61,739 nt of DNA. Source: Chara braunii (lineage: Eukaryota > Streptophyta > Charophyceae > Charales > Characeae). Position 1 is the stretch's first letter. Every line of letters starts with the position of its first letter. The notes under the pieces are model-generated. The model was not told the DNA's origin. It saw nothing but the letters and a program-made list of their open reading frames with translations, and did not search any database. The translations under genes were made by a program, and so were the position numbers. Where the stretch lies: assembly GCA_003427395.1 (NCBI GenBank), contig BFEA01000529.1, positions 203,071 to 264,809 of the forward strand, given 5' to 3'. Positions 10,058-20,187 of the stretch are shown in pieces.

Positions 10058-10130
10058 CAATTAGAGCGATATAGTGAAGATTAAATACAAAGAAGATTAC
10101 TATGGCCCTGTGCAAGGATAACACGCGAAG
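10058..10130 (+). pseudogene. U6 snRNA-derived fragment with internal duplication
   Basis: AATTAGAGCGATATAGTGAAG matches the centre of U6 with a few changes. It is followed by AATACAAAGAAGATTACTAT and GGCCCTGTGCAAGGATAACA, which match an overlapping U6 segment again. The ACAGAGAAGATTA portion is therefore present twice in a row. The 5' stem-loop is missing. It lies on the opposite strand to the U6 copy 280 bp to the left. Confidence 0.75.
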
Positions 10131-10321
10131 TTTTAACTACCTGCCTATCACTGCAATCATAACTACCTTGCAATGAACCTGTGTTACCATGCGCTCATTG
10201 AGTGGATGTGCAACACTCAAATTTTGATCGCCACTCAAACTCGACTGGGGGAGGGCTCAACTTTGGCGCCGGGGGGGGTCGGGGGGTAGGAGGACGCATC
10301 TCTCCCTCTGACGGACAAGTT

Positions 10322-10540
10322 CAGATACACTCACTGAGAGCCAAGGCTACTTCTGAGCTCGAATGTATAGATCTGATTGACATGGTCAGATACACTCACT
10401 CATGATGAAGGTTACTTCTCAACTCGAATGTACACATCTGACGGGCAAGGCAGATACACTGACCCACCATGAAGGCTACTTCTGAGCTCGGATGTATATA
10501 TTTGTGTCACAGATTCACTCATGATGAGGGTTGCAACTTC
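10322..10540. repeat. minisatellite, about 3.5 units of 60-65 bp
   Basis: Units begin CAGATACACTCACT and contain AAGGCTACTTCTGAGCTCGA and an ATGTA-ATCTGA segment. Three nearly full units of 59-65 bp are followed by a partial one that ends near AACTTCTCAAGG. Divergence between units is moderate. Confidence 0.85.
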
Positions 10541-11172
10541 TCAAGGAAACTAGCTTAGCCTCCGTGGTGAAGGTGACAGGACCTATGCCTGCAAGAAAAA
10601 ATACGGCAAAGATCAGTCGAAGTACTTACACAGAGTCAAATTGGCATATAGTGTACACCTCTTTCTCTCTCTCTCTCTGTTTTTTTCTCTCTCTCTCTTT
10701 TCTAGGTTTGTGTATACACTGTATAGTCCATTTTGAGTTTATTCTTGAGTTCGAGTCAAAACAATTTTGTTCTAAGATCGTTTGAAGTTTGTTTGTTGCT
10801 AGACTGTTTGAGGTGCTTTGAACTTGTTTTGAGTACATGTTGAGTGTGTTCAACAAAAAATTTCATAGTTGGTGTCTTCAGTTCAATGAAAGTCTAACTC
10901 TAAAATTTTTCGTCCAAATCACAACATTTCCGTCTAAATCTATGTATTTCAATCCTACTATCACCGTTCTTCAAAAAATTAAACTAAAAAAACTAGTTAG
11001 ACTGAAAGTCTGGGATGAATTTTGAAACATCCAAATTGGACTGAAAAGGCTGGATGGACTGAAATATCGAATTGGGATGAAAACTTAAACTTAATTTGGA
11101 CGAAAATTGTACTGTAAATACTTGATTTGGACTGACATTCTACCGAAAGTACAACATTTGAACTAAATTTTA
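10541..11172. other. unassigned AT-rich spacer with CT tracts
   Basis: Contains short CT-rich runs at about 10661-10704, then AT-rich sequence in which GGACTGAAA-like words recur loosely from 11030 on. No RNA gene or credible coding region is visible. Confidence 0.45.
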
Positions 11173-11377
11173 ACTAAAATTAATTGTTGTAAACTGAAAT
11201 TCCTATGAAATTTTTTCATATAGACAGAGAGTTAGACTGGAAAACTTCAATATGGACTGCATTTAAACTGAAATTTGACTAAAATTAATTAATTTAAACT
11301 AAAGTTCCTATGATTTTTTTTCATATAGACGAAGAGTTAAATTGAGAAACTTCAATATGGACGGACAGTTTGACTAA
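11173..11377. repeat. tandem duplication of about 105 bp
   Basis: ACTAAAATTAATT ... TTCATATAGAC ... AAACTTCAATATGGAC occurs at 11173 and again at 11278. The second copy has about a dozen differences. It sits inside a larger AT-rich field of GGACTGAAATTT-like words (about 11030-11510). Confidence 0.8.
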
Positions 11378-11559
11378 AAAAACATAAATTTAAATCAATA
11401 TTCTAACTGAAAATAAAAAATGTGGAGCGAAATTCTAATTAATATTCTACTAAAAATACTTTATTAAATCTATTTGAAATTGTACTAAAACATTCACATA
11501 TGGATAAAAATTTGAGCTGAATTTTTGTACACTTGCTATTACAGAGGTGCTCTTCCCCC

Positions 11560-12150
11560 CACCCCCCTAACGAGTAAACACACACATGCATTCAACCACA
11601 CGCATTCACACACAAAAAGTTTGTTGGTCTCTCTGTTTGATTGTCAGACACTCTACCAATCAAACTGTTTGCTTGAGTATTAGACAAAGATGAACAGAGT
11701 ACCATAAACAAACAAACTGACCTGACAGAAAAACAGATAGACAAACGGATAAACATGAAGACTCATAGACAAACAGAGAGAGAGACAAACACACATATAG
11801 ACATTCACACAGATAAAGACACTGACTGGCAGACAAATGTCAGACTTATATTGGATCCACATGACAGAGTGACAGGCAAAAAATTAGATAGATCAATAGA
11901 ATGAAAAACTGACTGATCATATAGTCAAACATGTAAGCCTGGGATGACAGAATGAGATAAGCAAACAAAAAAACGGACTGACAAGCAGTCAAACAACCGG
12001 ACAAACAGGCAAACAAAGTGACCGACAAACACGCAGACATACAAACATACAGACAGATGACTTGATAGAGTTACTAAGTAAGAGACATACTGATAAACTA
12101 ATAGACACATAAGCAGCTGAGATAAACAAAGCAGATGATATTGCCCACCA
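11560..12150. repeat. degenerate ACAGACAAAC repeat field
   Basis: From CACACACATGCATTC onward the sequence is a loose array of AGACAAAC, ACAGATAGAC and related words. The minus-strand frames over it are Cys/Leu/Ser/Val repeat peptides, which arise from the same text and are not evidence for genes. Confidence 0.75.
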
Positions 12151-12180
12151 ACAGACTGTAGCAGAGAGCGAAAGGATGCT

Positions 12181-12295
12181 GCTAGAGGAATCGCTCATAT
12201 CATCCCCTCTAGCAGGCTAGTGCTAGGATTGGAGGAGTGATAAAGTTCAACTAGTGGAAATGCTTATATCACCCCCTCTAGCAGACTGATGCTGG
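12181..12295. repeat. tandem duplication of about 69 bp
   Basis: CTAGAGGAATCGCTCATATC and the following CCCCTCTAGCAG-CTAGTGCTAGG recur as CTAGTGGAAATGCTTATATC and CCCCCTCTAGCAG-CTGATGCTGG. Confidence 0.8.
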
Positions 12296-12375
12296 ACTTT
12301 TTTCCTACAAAAAAATAAAACTTCGATATCATTTTATAAAATATCCTATAATTTACAATATTGGACTGTAGATTG

Positions 12376-12377
<2 letters not shown>

Positions 12378-12450
<73 letters not shown>
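12378..12450. repeat. (TG)n then (GA)n microsatellite at gap edge
   Basis: About 30 bases of GT repeat, then GA repeat running directly into the assembly gap. The gap probably exists because of this repeat. Confidence 0.97.
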
Positions 12451-12952
12451 NNNNNNNNNNNNNNNNNNNNNNNNNNNNNNNNNNNNNNNNNNNNNNNNNN
12501 NNNNNNNNNNNNNNNNNNNNNNNNNNNNNNNNNNNNNNNNNNNNNNNNNNNNNNNNNNNNNNNNNNNNNNNNNNNNNNNNNNNNNNNNNNNNNNNNNNNN
12601 NNNNNNNNNNNNNNNNNNNNNNNNNNNNNNNNNNNNNNNNNNNNNNNNNNNNNNNNNNNNNNNNNNNNNNNNNNNNNNNNNNNNNNNNNNNNNNNNNNNN
12701 NNNNNNNNNNNNNNNNNNNNNNNNNNNNNNNNNNNNNNNNNNNNNNNNNNNNNNNNNNNNNNNNNNNNNNNNNNNNNNNNNNNNNNNNNNNNNNNNNNNN
12801 NNNNNNNNNNNNNNNNNNNNNNNNNNNNNNNNNNNNNNNNNNNNNNNNNNNNNNNNNNNNNNNNNNNNNNNNNNNNNNNNNNNNNNNNNNNNNNNNNNNN
12901 NNNNNNNNNNNNNNNNNNNNNNNNNNNNNNNNNNNNNNNNNNNNNNNNNNNN
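12451..12952. other. assembly gap (502 N)
   Basis: Run of N. Nothing can be said about its content; reading frames crossing it are artefacts. Confidence 1.
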
Positions 12953-13230
12953 TCATCCAAACCCACACCTGGCATAACAGAAATATATACACGAGATGCG
13001 AATCGTGGAATAGCTCGACTAGTCAAGTTTATTACACCAAATGTGTACTGTTTTCCAACTTGCCGACTATAGCCGTCAGAACATAACAACAACATATATG
13101 GTCTCACTATCTTTATCACTACCACAATCTACATTCATGTTTTGTGTCCTCTCCGAATGTCTTTGCCACTCTTTCTTTTTTCTACAAGTTATACTGCAAT
13201 CGAGCCTTTGCACCATCACCTTTATCCATT
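12953..13230. other. unassigned spacer
   Basis: Mixed-composition sequence between the gap and the GA tract, with no supported feature. Confidence 0.5.
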
Positions 13231-13237
13231 TGTACCA

Positions 13238-13239
<2 letters not shown>

Positions 13240-13268
<29 letters not shown>

Positions 13269-13276
13269 GAGAGACT

Positions 13277-13348
<72 letters not shown>
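13240..13348. repeat. (GA)n microsatellite with CTTAGAGAGACTTGG interruption
   Basis: Long GA repeat interrupted once near 13264-13278, then pure to 13348. Confidence 0.97.
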
Positions 13349-13349
<1 letters not shown>

Positions 13350-13739
13350 GAAGTCTCAAATTTTCGAAATGCAACCGAGATGGCGAAATGAATATCAAAA
13401 CATGTCGCCAAATACACGTAAAATAAACGTGAAAATATGACACAACGACCCTGCGCTGCGTTTTGTCCGACCACCAATACTGGAACTGGTTAGAAACCGT
13501 AAGAAACCTAACCACAATGTTATCATAGTTATCCGAGGAAGATAGCCAAGATTAACTCCAAGTGCAGAGCACAGACAAAGAAACGTCCAGAAAGGTATTG
13601 TCGGTCCAAAACCGAAAGAGACCTTACCGCCACGTACAGCAGTCCACGTACAGAACCATAAAATAACAACAGAAAGTCAGACAACCAAAAGGGAATTCTT
13701 GCTACTTTGACAGCCAGCTGGCTACCCGCCACCCCTTAA
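13349..13739. other. unassigned spacer
   Basis: CCGTAAGAAACCTAACCACAA near 13497 and CCGAAAGAGACCTTACCGCC near 13611 are loosely alike, suggesting an old tandem repeat. No gene is supported. Confidence 0.4.
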
Positions 13740-13975
13740 ATGTATCAGGATTGAGGAAAAAATATTAAGCAAAAAAAAGAGAAAAGAAAAATAAAACAAA
13801 AGGAAAAAACAAATAAAGGAAAGAAGAAAAAAGAACAATAAGTCATAAAAGGCAGGAATATATAAAAAAAAAAAGATTAAGTAATCAGACAAGAAAGGAA
13901 AAAGAAAATGAAACGAGAAAAAAAAGACAAATAAAAGAAAAAAAAAAAAAAACAATAAGTCATAAAAGGCAGGTG
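13740..13975. repeat. A-rich tract containing a duplicated segment
   Basis: A/G-rich sequence in which ACAATAAGTCATAAAAGGCA occurs at about 13834 and again at about 13951. The long Phe-rich minus-strand frame is a by-product of the composition. Confidence 0.7.
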
Positions 13976-14789
13976 ACCCCTACAACCTGCTGCTCCCAAG
14001 CCTACGCAACTGTACCCCAAGACAATGTGCCTTAACCCAAAGGAAAAGCCTAACCCACCCAGTCAGACAATCGACACAATCGACCCAGATACCTCCAAAT
14101 TTCCCAGAGAAGTTATATCGAGCATCATCAAAGTAATTATCTGGTAAACCCCTCTTCCCGAGCTCAATTTTCAAAGTGAGCAGAAAAGTAACTTCGAAAC
14201 CTGGAAGCGTAGTATAAATTCGAGCCCTGTGAAGACACGAGCAGATCGCCACCATTTTTTGTTGCTTGCTGCAATACGAGTCGAAGTCCTGAAGGTTCTG
14301 TAATGCCACACACCGGAGCCCCGAGTCAATTAAATATTGATCTGCATGCTTATGCCCCACAAGGACAGACATCAGCTCGATCTCTGTGCTTATGCTGCAT
14401 AATTACAGACCTGAAGCCACAACAAGGACAAGACAATGAAAATGTTTCAAAATCGAGATACAAAACAAAAACAGACCGCATAAACCAAAAAAGGAAACCT
14501 ATGGATAAGGAATGGTGGCAGTCACCCGTGGACACATTAGAACATGAAGTCACGTCAAAGATAACACTGAAAATTATTCAAGACTTAAACACATAATAAA
14601 AATATACAACTCATAAAAGATAATGCCACCACAAAACAGATTGACAAAATTAGGACGTGCATCTACCCATGGACACATTAGGACGTGCAACCATCCCATG
14701 AGCACATTCGAACTTGAAGCCACGTACAAAACAACACAACGAAATTTATTCAAAAACAAGAGAGACAAAACAAGACCACGTAACACACC
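13976..14789. other. unassigned region with local repeats
   Basis: GGACACATTAGAACATGAAG (about 14531) and GGACACATTAGGACGTGCAA (about 14670) begin two related stretches, each ending in a TTATTCAA-like A/T-rich end. I recognise no protein domain in the frames on either strand. Confidence 0.4.
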
Positions 14790-15350
14790 GCCTTCCTCTC
14801 CTTCTCACCTCATCCTCCTCCCTCCTCCCTCCTCCCTCCTTCCTCCTCCCTCTTCATCTCACCTCGTCCTCCTTCCTCCTTCCTTCTTCCTCCTTCCTAC
14901 ATCCCCTCGTCCTCCTTCTTCCTACCTCCTTCCTTCTTCCTCGTTTCTATATCCTCCTTCTCCCTCCTTCCTCCTTCCTCCTTCATCCCTCCTCCTTCCT
15001 CCTTCCTCCCTCCTTTTCATCTCACCTTGTCCTTCCTCCCTCCTTCCGACTCCCTCCATCATTCTCGTCTTACACGCATTCAATTTGTTTAATAATATTG
15101 CTGTCCTCCTAGCCATCCTCCTCCCGCCTCTGCCTTCCTCTTCATCTCACCTCGTCATCCTCCCTCCTTCTTCCTCCTCCCTCCCTCCTCGTCACTTCAC
15201 CTTGTCCTCCTTCCTCCTCCTTCCTCCTTCCTCCCCATCCTTCTTCCTCTCACCTCCTTCGTCGTCCATCCTCCTACTCTCTTTTTGCAATACTTTTTTT
15301 TCCATCTTGTTCTCGTCCTCGTCATCCTCCTCCCTCCTCCTCCTCTTTCA
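14790..15350. repeat. pyrimidine-rich CCTCCTTCCTCC minisatellite
   Basis: Degenerate TCC/TTC array on the plus strand with a few unique interruptions (for example 15064-15110). Frames over it translate to Ser/Leu/Pro or Arg/Glu/Gly repeats and are not credible genes. Confidence 0.85.
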
Positions 15351-15353
15351 AGG

Positions 15354-15381
15354 ATCAGATATGAAACTGATCGGAGCAGAT
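15354..15381 (-). pseudogene. U2 snRNA-derived fragment, cut by adapter
   Basis: On the minus strand this reads ATCTGCTCCGATCAGTTTCA then TATCTGAT, matching the U2 snRNA segment after the branch-point-pairing sequence (ATCTGTTCTTATCAGTTTAA then TATCTGAT). The fragment is cut at its plus-strand right side by the mate-pair adapter, so its real extent is unknown; the related copy at 15507 shows the missing part. Confidence 0.75.
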
Positions 15382-15382
15382 C

Positions 15383-15420
15383 CTGTCTCTTATACACATC
15401 TAGATGTGTATAAGAGACAG
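15383..15420. other. Nextera mate-pair junction adapter (contaminant)
   Basis: Exact 38-base junction: CTGTCTCTTATACACATCT followed by its reverse complement. Upstream and downstream flanks are two similar but non-identical copies of the same TCC-rich/U2-derived repeat, so here the chimera probably joins different repeat copies. The 317-codon frame across it encodes the contaminant peptide [12 protein letters not shown] and should not be annotated. Confidence 0.99.
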
Positions 15421-15506
15421 TCCTCATACTCTCCTCTTGCGGTTACTTTTTTTCCCATTTTGTTCTCGCTTTCGTCATCCTCCCACCTCCTCCTCCTCTT
15501 TCACGA

Positions 15507-15546
15507 ATCAGATATGAAACTGATCGGAGAAGATGCTACACTTGAT
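15507..15546 (-). pseudogene. U2 snRNA-derived fragment
   Basis: Minus strand reads ATCAAGTGTAGCATCTTCTC then CGATCAGTTTCATATCTGAT. Compared by eye with U2 snRNA (ATCAAGTGTAGTATCTGTTC, TTATCAGTTTAATATCTGAT) about five in six positions agree over 40 bases. The branch-point-pairing GTAGTA is GTAGCA. Neither the 5' stem-loop I region nor the Sm site follows, so this is only an internal piece of U2. Confidence 0.78.
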
Positions 15547-15689
15547 TATGGAGGTGTGGGGGTGGCGCGAAGGTAGTTTACACATCATTAGATAACTTTG
15601 TTACAGAATGATCTAAAGTGTGAGAACCCGCTAGCAACAAAGTATTACATGCACAATTGAGGTGCCGAAAGACAACCCTCCCTCTCACA

Positions 15690-15693
15690 CACA

Positions 15694-15754
<61 letters not shown>

Positions 15755-15758
15755 ACAC
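15690..15758. repeat. (CA)n microsatellite
   Basis: CA repeat with single interruptions (CACAGACACAC, CACATACACAC). Confidence 0.97.
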
Positions 15759-16404
15759 TCAACTTCACTTGTAGCTTCTTCTATTCTCGTTCTTCTTCTC
15801 TGGTTGTTGAGATTACGATCAGTCGAGATGGGTTTCGCGCACGAGGAGAGAGCAGAGAGAGTCTAGCGTCCGCCAATCAAGACAGATTCACAAGCCCTCA
15901 GGCACGTGAGAGATGCATAGTTAAACCATACTGGTCCAACTATCGGTGCAGAGCCTCAAAACGGTTTGCGCGATATTTCGCACCGGCCCGCCAGCGAAAC
16001 AATGAAAAGTTCTTTTGGTTGGCGGCGCCAACCTTTGAGGCTCGGTACCCTGAGCCTCCGCAAATTTCAGGTTGTTAACAACAACAGCCCATGCCCAATG
16101 TATGGGCCAAGTACTGAAGATTTAACACTCCAGCTCTTGACTTGGGTCACAGGAAGAACCACACTGCTCCACTGAGGCGAATTCCCTAGTTGTAGATCCG
16201 CTTATGTCAGTATTGTTGACATCCAATATGAAAGCGTCACTCATGATTTATGCCATCAGATGGTGACAGCATGTATGATGGACCCAAACTATGCAGTTGA
16301 GTTTGCAACGCCTATACTAAGAGGATACACACGCTATGACTTTTCATTACGTATCTGACAGGAATTCCAGGCGGTCCTGGTTGTATCTGATTGCAATCTC
16401 GTTC
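15759..16404. other. unassigned region containing a nested inverted repeat
   Basis: GAGCCTCAAA (15951-15960) is inverted as TTTGAGGCTC (16034-16043). Inside, at 16017-16033, is the near-palindrome GGTTGGCGGCGCCAACC. Its reverse complement occurs at 36299-36315 and at the matching place in the second duplicated segment. The stem could be a small element end; I see no coding region. Confidence 0.5.
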
Positions 16405-16454
16405 AAATTGGAACGATACAGAGAAGATATTTATGACCCCTGCGCAAGGATAAA
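16405..16454 (+). pseudogene. U6 snRNA-derived fragment
   Basis: AAATTGGAACGATACAGAGA and AGAT match U6 almost perfectly, including the ACAGAGA box, followed by a changed spot (ATTTATGA for TAGCATGG) and then CCCCTGCGCAAGGATAAA. The AGC triad is lost. The 5' stem-loop and 3' end are absent. It is flanked by unique sequence with no visible poly(A). Confidence 0.82.
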
Positions 16455-16493
16455 TTGGGGGGAAAGAAAAGAAAGGACTAACTCACCACAGTG

Positions 16494-16757
16494 TCAACAC
16501 CAAGGATTGGGTCCAGCTTCCTTTTCGTTGCATATGTGAAACTCTCCAGGTCTTCCCTCATCTTCAATTTCAGCACATGGTCCCCAAGAGGGTTCATGTG
16601 CATCAATATTCACAATTATTATTGAACGGTCTGCCGCACCCTTGTCGACCTCGACCTTCATCCTTATTGTGTTGTCCACCATTGCAGAAGGTTTAGCAAC
16701 AACATTTGGAGTTGAGTTTACAACCTCCATGTGCATCGCCCGCCAATGCAGTAACAT
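16494..16757 (-). CDS. unrecognised ORF, 87 codons
   Basis: I do not recognise this product. The frame is richer in charged residues than the surrounding noise frames (for example MVDNTIRMKVEVDKGAADRS and PCAEIEDEGRP) and could be an exon or a transposon remnant. It lacks a known motif, signal peptide or membrane segment. It sits directly to the right of a U6-derived fragment, which argues that the surroundings are retrotransposed debris. Confidence 0.2.
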   Translation of the reverse strand: MLLHWRAMHMEVVNSTPNVVAKPSAMVDNTIRMKVEVDKGAADRSIIIVNIDAHEPSWGPCAEIEDEGRPGEFHICNEKEAGPNPWC

Positions 16758-17184
16758 CTCATACTATATTTAAAACTTTGCATCACAACTTCGACAACGA
16801 AGCATCTTCCTGCTCTGATTATCTCCTCCACATCCTCCTTGGCCTGATAACCATTTTTTTTCTTACCCTTATTTTGCTGCGTTGCAGTGGTTGCTCAAGC
16901 AATTTCACGACGTACTTGGGCAGTACCAGTCTCATCCGCACCATCACCCAAAGCAGCAAGCTTTTCGCACGGAGTCTCTTATCCATCATCAGCCACAAAT
17001 GTGGACCTAGACACTAATGTGCGTTGCAAACCCCACAACATCATTAGCAAGTATGAAAACAACATGATCCCTAGACAAACACACAAGCTTAGTCATGCAG
17101 CCATATGAGTCATGTGCATCAACCCCACAAAAACAAATAGGATAAGTGATGCATTAATGGTGCAGGCAACCGACCAATGCAAAA
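16758..17184. other. unassigned spacer
   Basis: No recognisable element. Short open frames have no domain and are not supported. Confidence 0.45.
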
Positions 17185-17290
17185 TCTATCTCTCTCTCTC
17201 TTTCTCTTGCATTTTGCACGCACGTGTTTTCTTTTCTTTTTTTCTTCTAAGCCGTCCCGACGGAGCACGATGCAGGGCGGAGGAGCGAAG
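17185..17290. repeat. partial copy of the 20.2-23.8 kb array module
   Basis: CT tract, then GCACGCACGTGTTTTCTTTT, TTCTAAGCCGTCCCGACGGA and GCACGATGCAGGGC match the segment that follows the CT tract in each array module (for example 23341-23420). The module is therefore dispersed as well as tandem. Confidence 0.75.
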
Positions 17291-18043
17291 TGAAGAGGGC
17301 ACAGTGGGCAGCAAACAAAGGTGCGGAGGGACGCAGGGGTAGGGCGGTAGGGCGCAGGGCGGGAGGGACATAGCAGAGGTACAACATTTACTTATAACAA
17401 ACATTAACATTCGGATCATTTTAACAGGACAAGCTTATCACGCTATGCTGCTATCACCACCATTCCTTTTTGTTTTTAATAATAAAACATATTTTTATGG
17501 TATAATACCTTTTCCTTTTTCAAATGGCAAGAACACCAAGTTTTGCGGACCATCCTTTATACTGCTTTGTGGAACCATCCCTTTAGCTTTGTCATTTCCC
17601 ACGCATTTACCATCACGATAACACATTCCAAGAGTCATCTATGATCCCGCAAAGCCTTGGTCTGCTATCATTTTATACTTTTCCTCGCATTTGCATAGTC
17701 CTGCGCAACGTCATTTTATCTCGCAAAGCTTTGGTCTGCCATAAAAATAATGGTATCCAAGATTGAAGTGATCATTTGCAATTCTTTACTCTACAACACG
17801 GTGATATCACTCCGCTCATCACAACTGCAGCACAAGGCGAGAAAAAATGTCAAAATCACATATCTTATATTCGTTTTTTCTTAATGACATAGCACAAACA
17901 TCATATTCATTGATTATTTGTTATTAGTTAGGAACTACAAAGGTTAAAAAATATTTACAATTTTTCACAACCTCTTGTTTATAGTCCTCTCTCTCTCTAC
18001 CTACGATTTATTACATATTTTTATTTGATGATATATAGTTATT
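17291..18043. other. unassigned AT-rich region with a short duplication
   Basis: CGCAAAGCCTTGGTCTGCTA (about 17648) recurs as CGCAAAGCTTTGGTCTGCCA (about 17724). Otherwise I see nothing. Confidence 0.4.
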
Positions 18044-19321
18044 TTATTTACACAATTTACATGCACATAAATTAGTTATAATTACATAAAACTGTTTTCC
18101 TGATGGTGTGGGGGGGGTAGAAGACAGTATATCTTCAGCAAATGCTTGCTTATCAGCTTCCATTTCAAAATTCATGTCGGACGAAATTGCTCTGGTTCTG
18201 AAAGAACCGCATCCTCGTCTAACTTTTCGCATTCTCTACACATCCTTTGCAACAGAATCTTCTCTGTTAGCTTTTATAATTGATACACGAAATGGATTCT
18301 CTATCGGATCTTTTGCCAATTGTTTTATTTTTTCTTGTATCTCTCCGATACGGACCCGATTCTTTTCAGCTTGGCGCTCCAAACGCCCTTTGCCCTCAAC
18401 CCCTCCTTCTAATATAAGATGACAAAAAAATAATTGTTGCAAGACTAGACTTCAAGTTCAATCCATCAATCAACGCCACAAGAAACGCAACTGATTCATA
18501 CTGATATTTGTCTGCTCTTCTTCAATCTTTCGATTTCGTTAGTTATTTCTTCATATTGTTTCGTTCTACTTTCAATGGATCTACAACAACACTCGTTGAG
18601 AAAAACAACTTATACTGCTCTCAAAATTTATTCTTGACACATGTAACAAGATCTCCTCGAACTCCTTGAAAAGATTTCATAAATGCATTCATCAAAGATC
18701 CACTCTCTTTCTCGCACAGTAATTTCAAAAACATTATCTCCTTTGCACTCCCACCTTCAATCATCAAAGTTTTCTTCAAATATTTTTGCAGTTGTTCATT
18801 TGTTGGAAACATTCTTGTATCATACGCACGAGAGTACATACATGCATGTGAAATTGGTCGAAAATATTCTGCAGCCTTTTCAAAAAGCTTGTTGCACTGC
18901 TTTTCTTTTGAGGAAGAGAGATGAAGCGCAAGTGCCATTGATTCTTTTTTTATCCTTGTTTCCCTCTCTTTAGACCCATCAATAATTTTTTTTCATTTTT
19001 TTTTTCTTCCTGAATTCATTCTAATCTTTTTAGTTGGAGGACCCACACCGATTGAATCTTTCGAGCAAAGGTTTGATATTCTTGATCTTTCTTCTTCAAA
19101 ACCTGTTACTTCATTTTTACAACGCCCATTGTTTTTTTTAAAAGTTGAGAGGCACTGTGTATCATTCACTCCCTGCTGAGAATCTCGACCAACTGTTTTT
19201 GGAGCATGTTTGCCATGTTGTTGTTCGGTTTTCGCCCTCTCCAACGTTTTGATCTCAACATGACTCTGCATTCCCAATAAGAACTGTTCTTTGACTTTTT
19301 TGTTGCTTGCTCGCACTTCCT
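18044..19321 (-). pseudogene. exon-like remnants of an unknown minus-strand gene
   Basis: I do not recognise the family. Two exon-like blocks lie on the minus strand. The first runs 19321 to about 18621 and begins after a good acceptor (TTCTATGTTTGCAG); it is Lys-rich and hydrophilic and stays in one frame through an in-frame TGA at about 18993, continuing as MALALHLSSSKEKQCNKLFE. The second starts after TCTTATATTAG at about 18416 with GGVEGKGRLERQAEKNRVRI, probably a coiled coil, and runs to 18044 through an in-frame TAG at about 18236. Open coding-like text on both sides of single stops suggests a recently broken gene or transposon passenger. It has the same strand as the Plavaka-like transposase 5 kb away, but no link is shown. 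Confidence 0.4.
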
Positions 19322-20187
19322 CTGCAAACATAGAACAAAATGTAATGTAGAGATAAATAAAGTTAGAAAAACCGTGCAGAAACTCACAATACAAGTGAAT
19401 TAGCAAGGTAACATGACTGGCAACAAGGTACTGGAATACCAACGCAATTTGGCAACAATTGGTCATATAACACAATGTGTATAAAGGGAATAAAAAACTA
19501 AGAGGCAAGATAGACACACAACCATGAAAGCATCTAGGTACGGCACCAACTCATGATTACACCGTACCACGCACATTCTATGAATAAACAAGGAATAAAA
19601 TTACCTATCACCCGCTCACATATTCATGCAAAAAGTCAAAGTTCAACAGTCGCAACCTCTGGTGAGGTCACTCTTATAGGGGCAAAAAATCACTATCCTG
19701 ACTCTTAAGCCACCAGTACACCCGAAGCTAAATGAACAAGCCTAAATTTAGGTTTTGGTGAACGTGAAAGAAATCAGTACTTGTGTTTGGGAAATTGAGG
19801 TTGACACCGGTACCGACCACTGCAGGTAGACACTAGAAGACCACTTTTTTCACTCGTGTGCCAGACCTGTCAAACCCTCCACAAAACCAGCCCGTGTATC
19901 TGGTTGAATTTGAGTGTCAGAGACAGGTGGTTTCCAAAAGATACACAGCAACAATGAAAAGGAGAAAAGATTGACATAAAAAAAAAGCAAAGATTCATGA
20001 GGAAAAAAAATAGCAAAACATAAATCGTACTTTCAAAAAGGTTGGTATCCCGTGAAAACGTATTCCCCACTTGTTTTGTTGGCAGTCCCTAATGACAGTA
20101 GTCAGTAACTCTAATACCCCATTATCCATACAACCTGCTTTGGATGGCAGATACATGCACCCAAGTTCCGCCATGAGTGTGCCCCGA
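19322..20187. other. unassigned region
   Basis: May hold the intron and upstream part of the remnant gene to the left. I see no repeat, RNA gene or domain. Confidence 0.4.

Noticed and set aside
12264-13125. Frames of about 200-260 codons around 12.3-13.1 kb
   Set aside because: They exist only because the 502-N gap has no stops; the real text on both sides is TG/GA microsatellite.
14623-15576. 317-codon Ser/Leu/Pro-rich frame
   Set aside because: It translates a TCC-rich satellite and a mate-pair adapter (peptide [12 protein letters not shown]).
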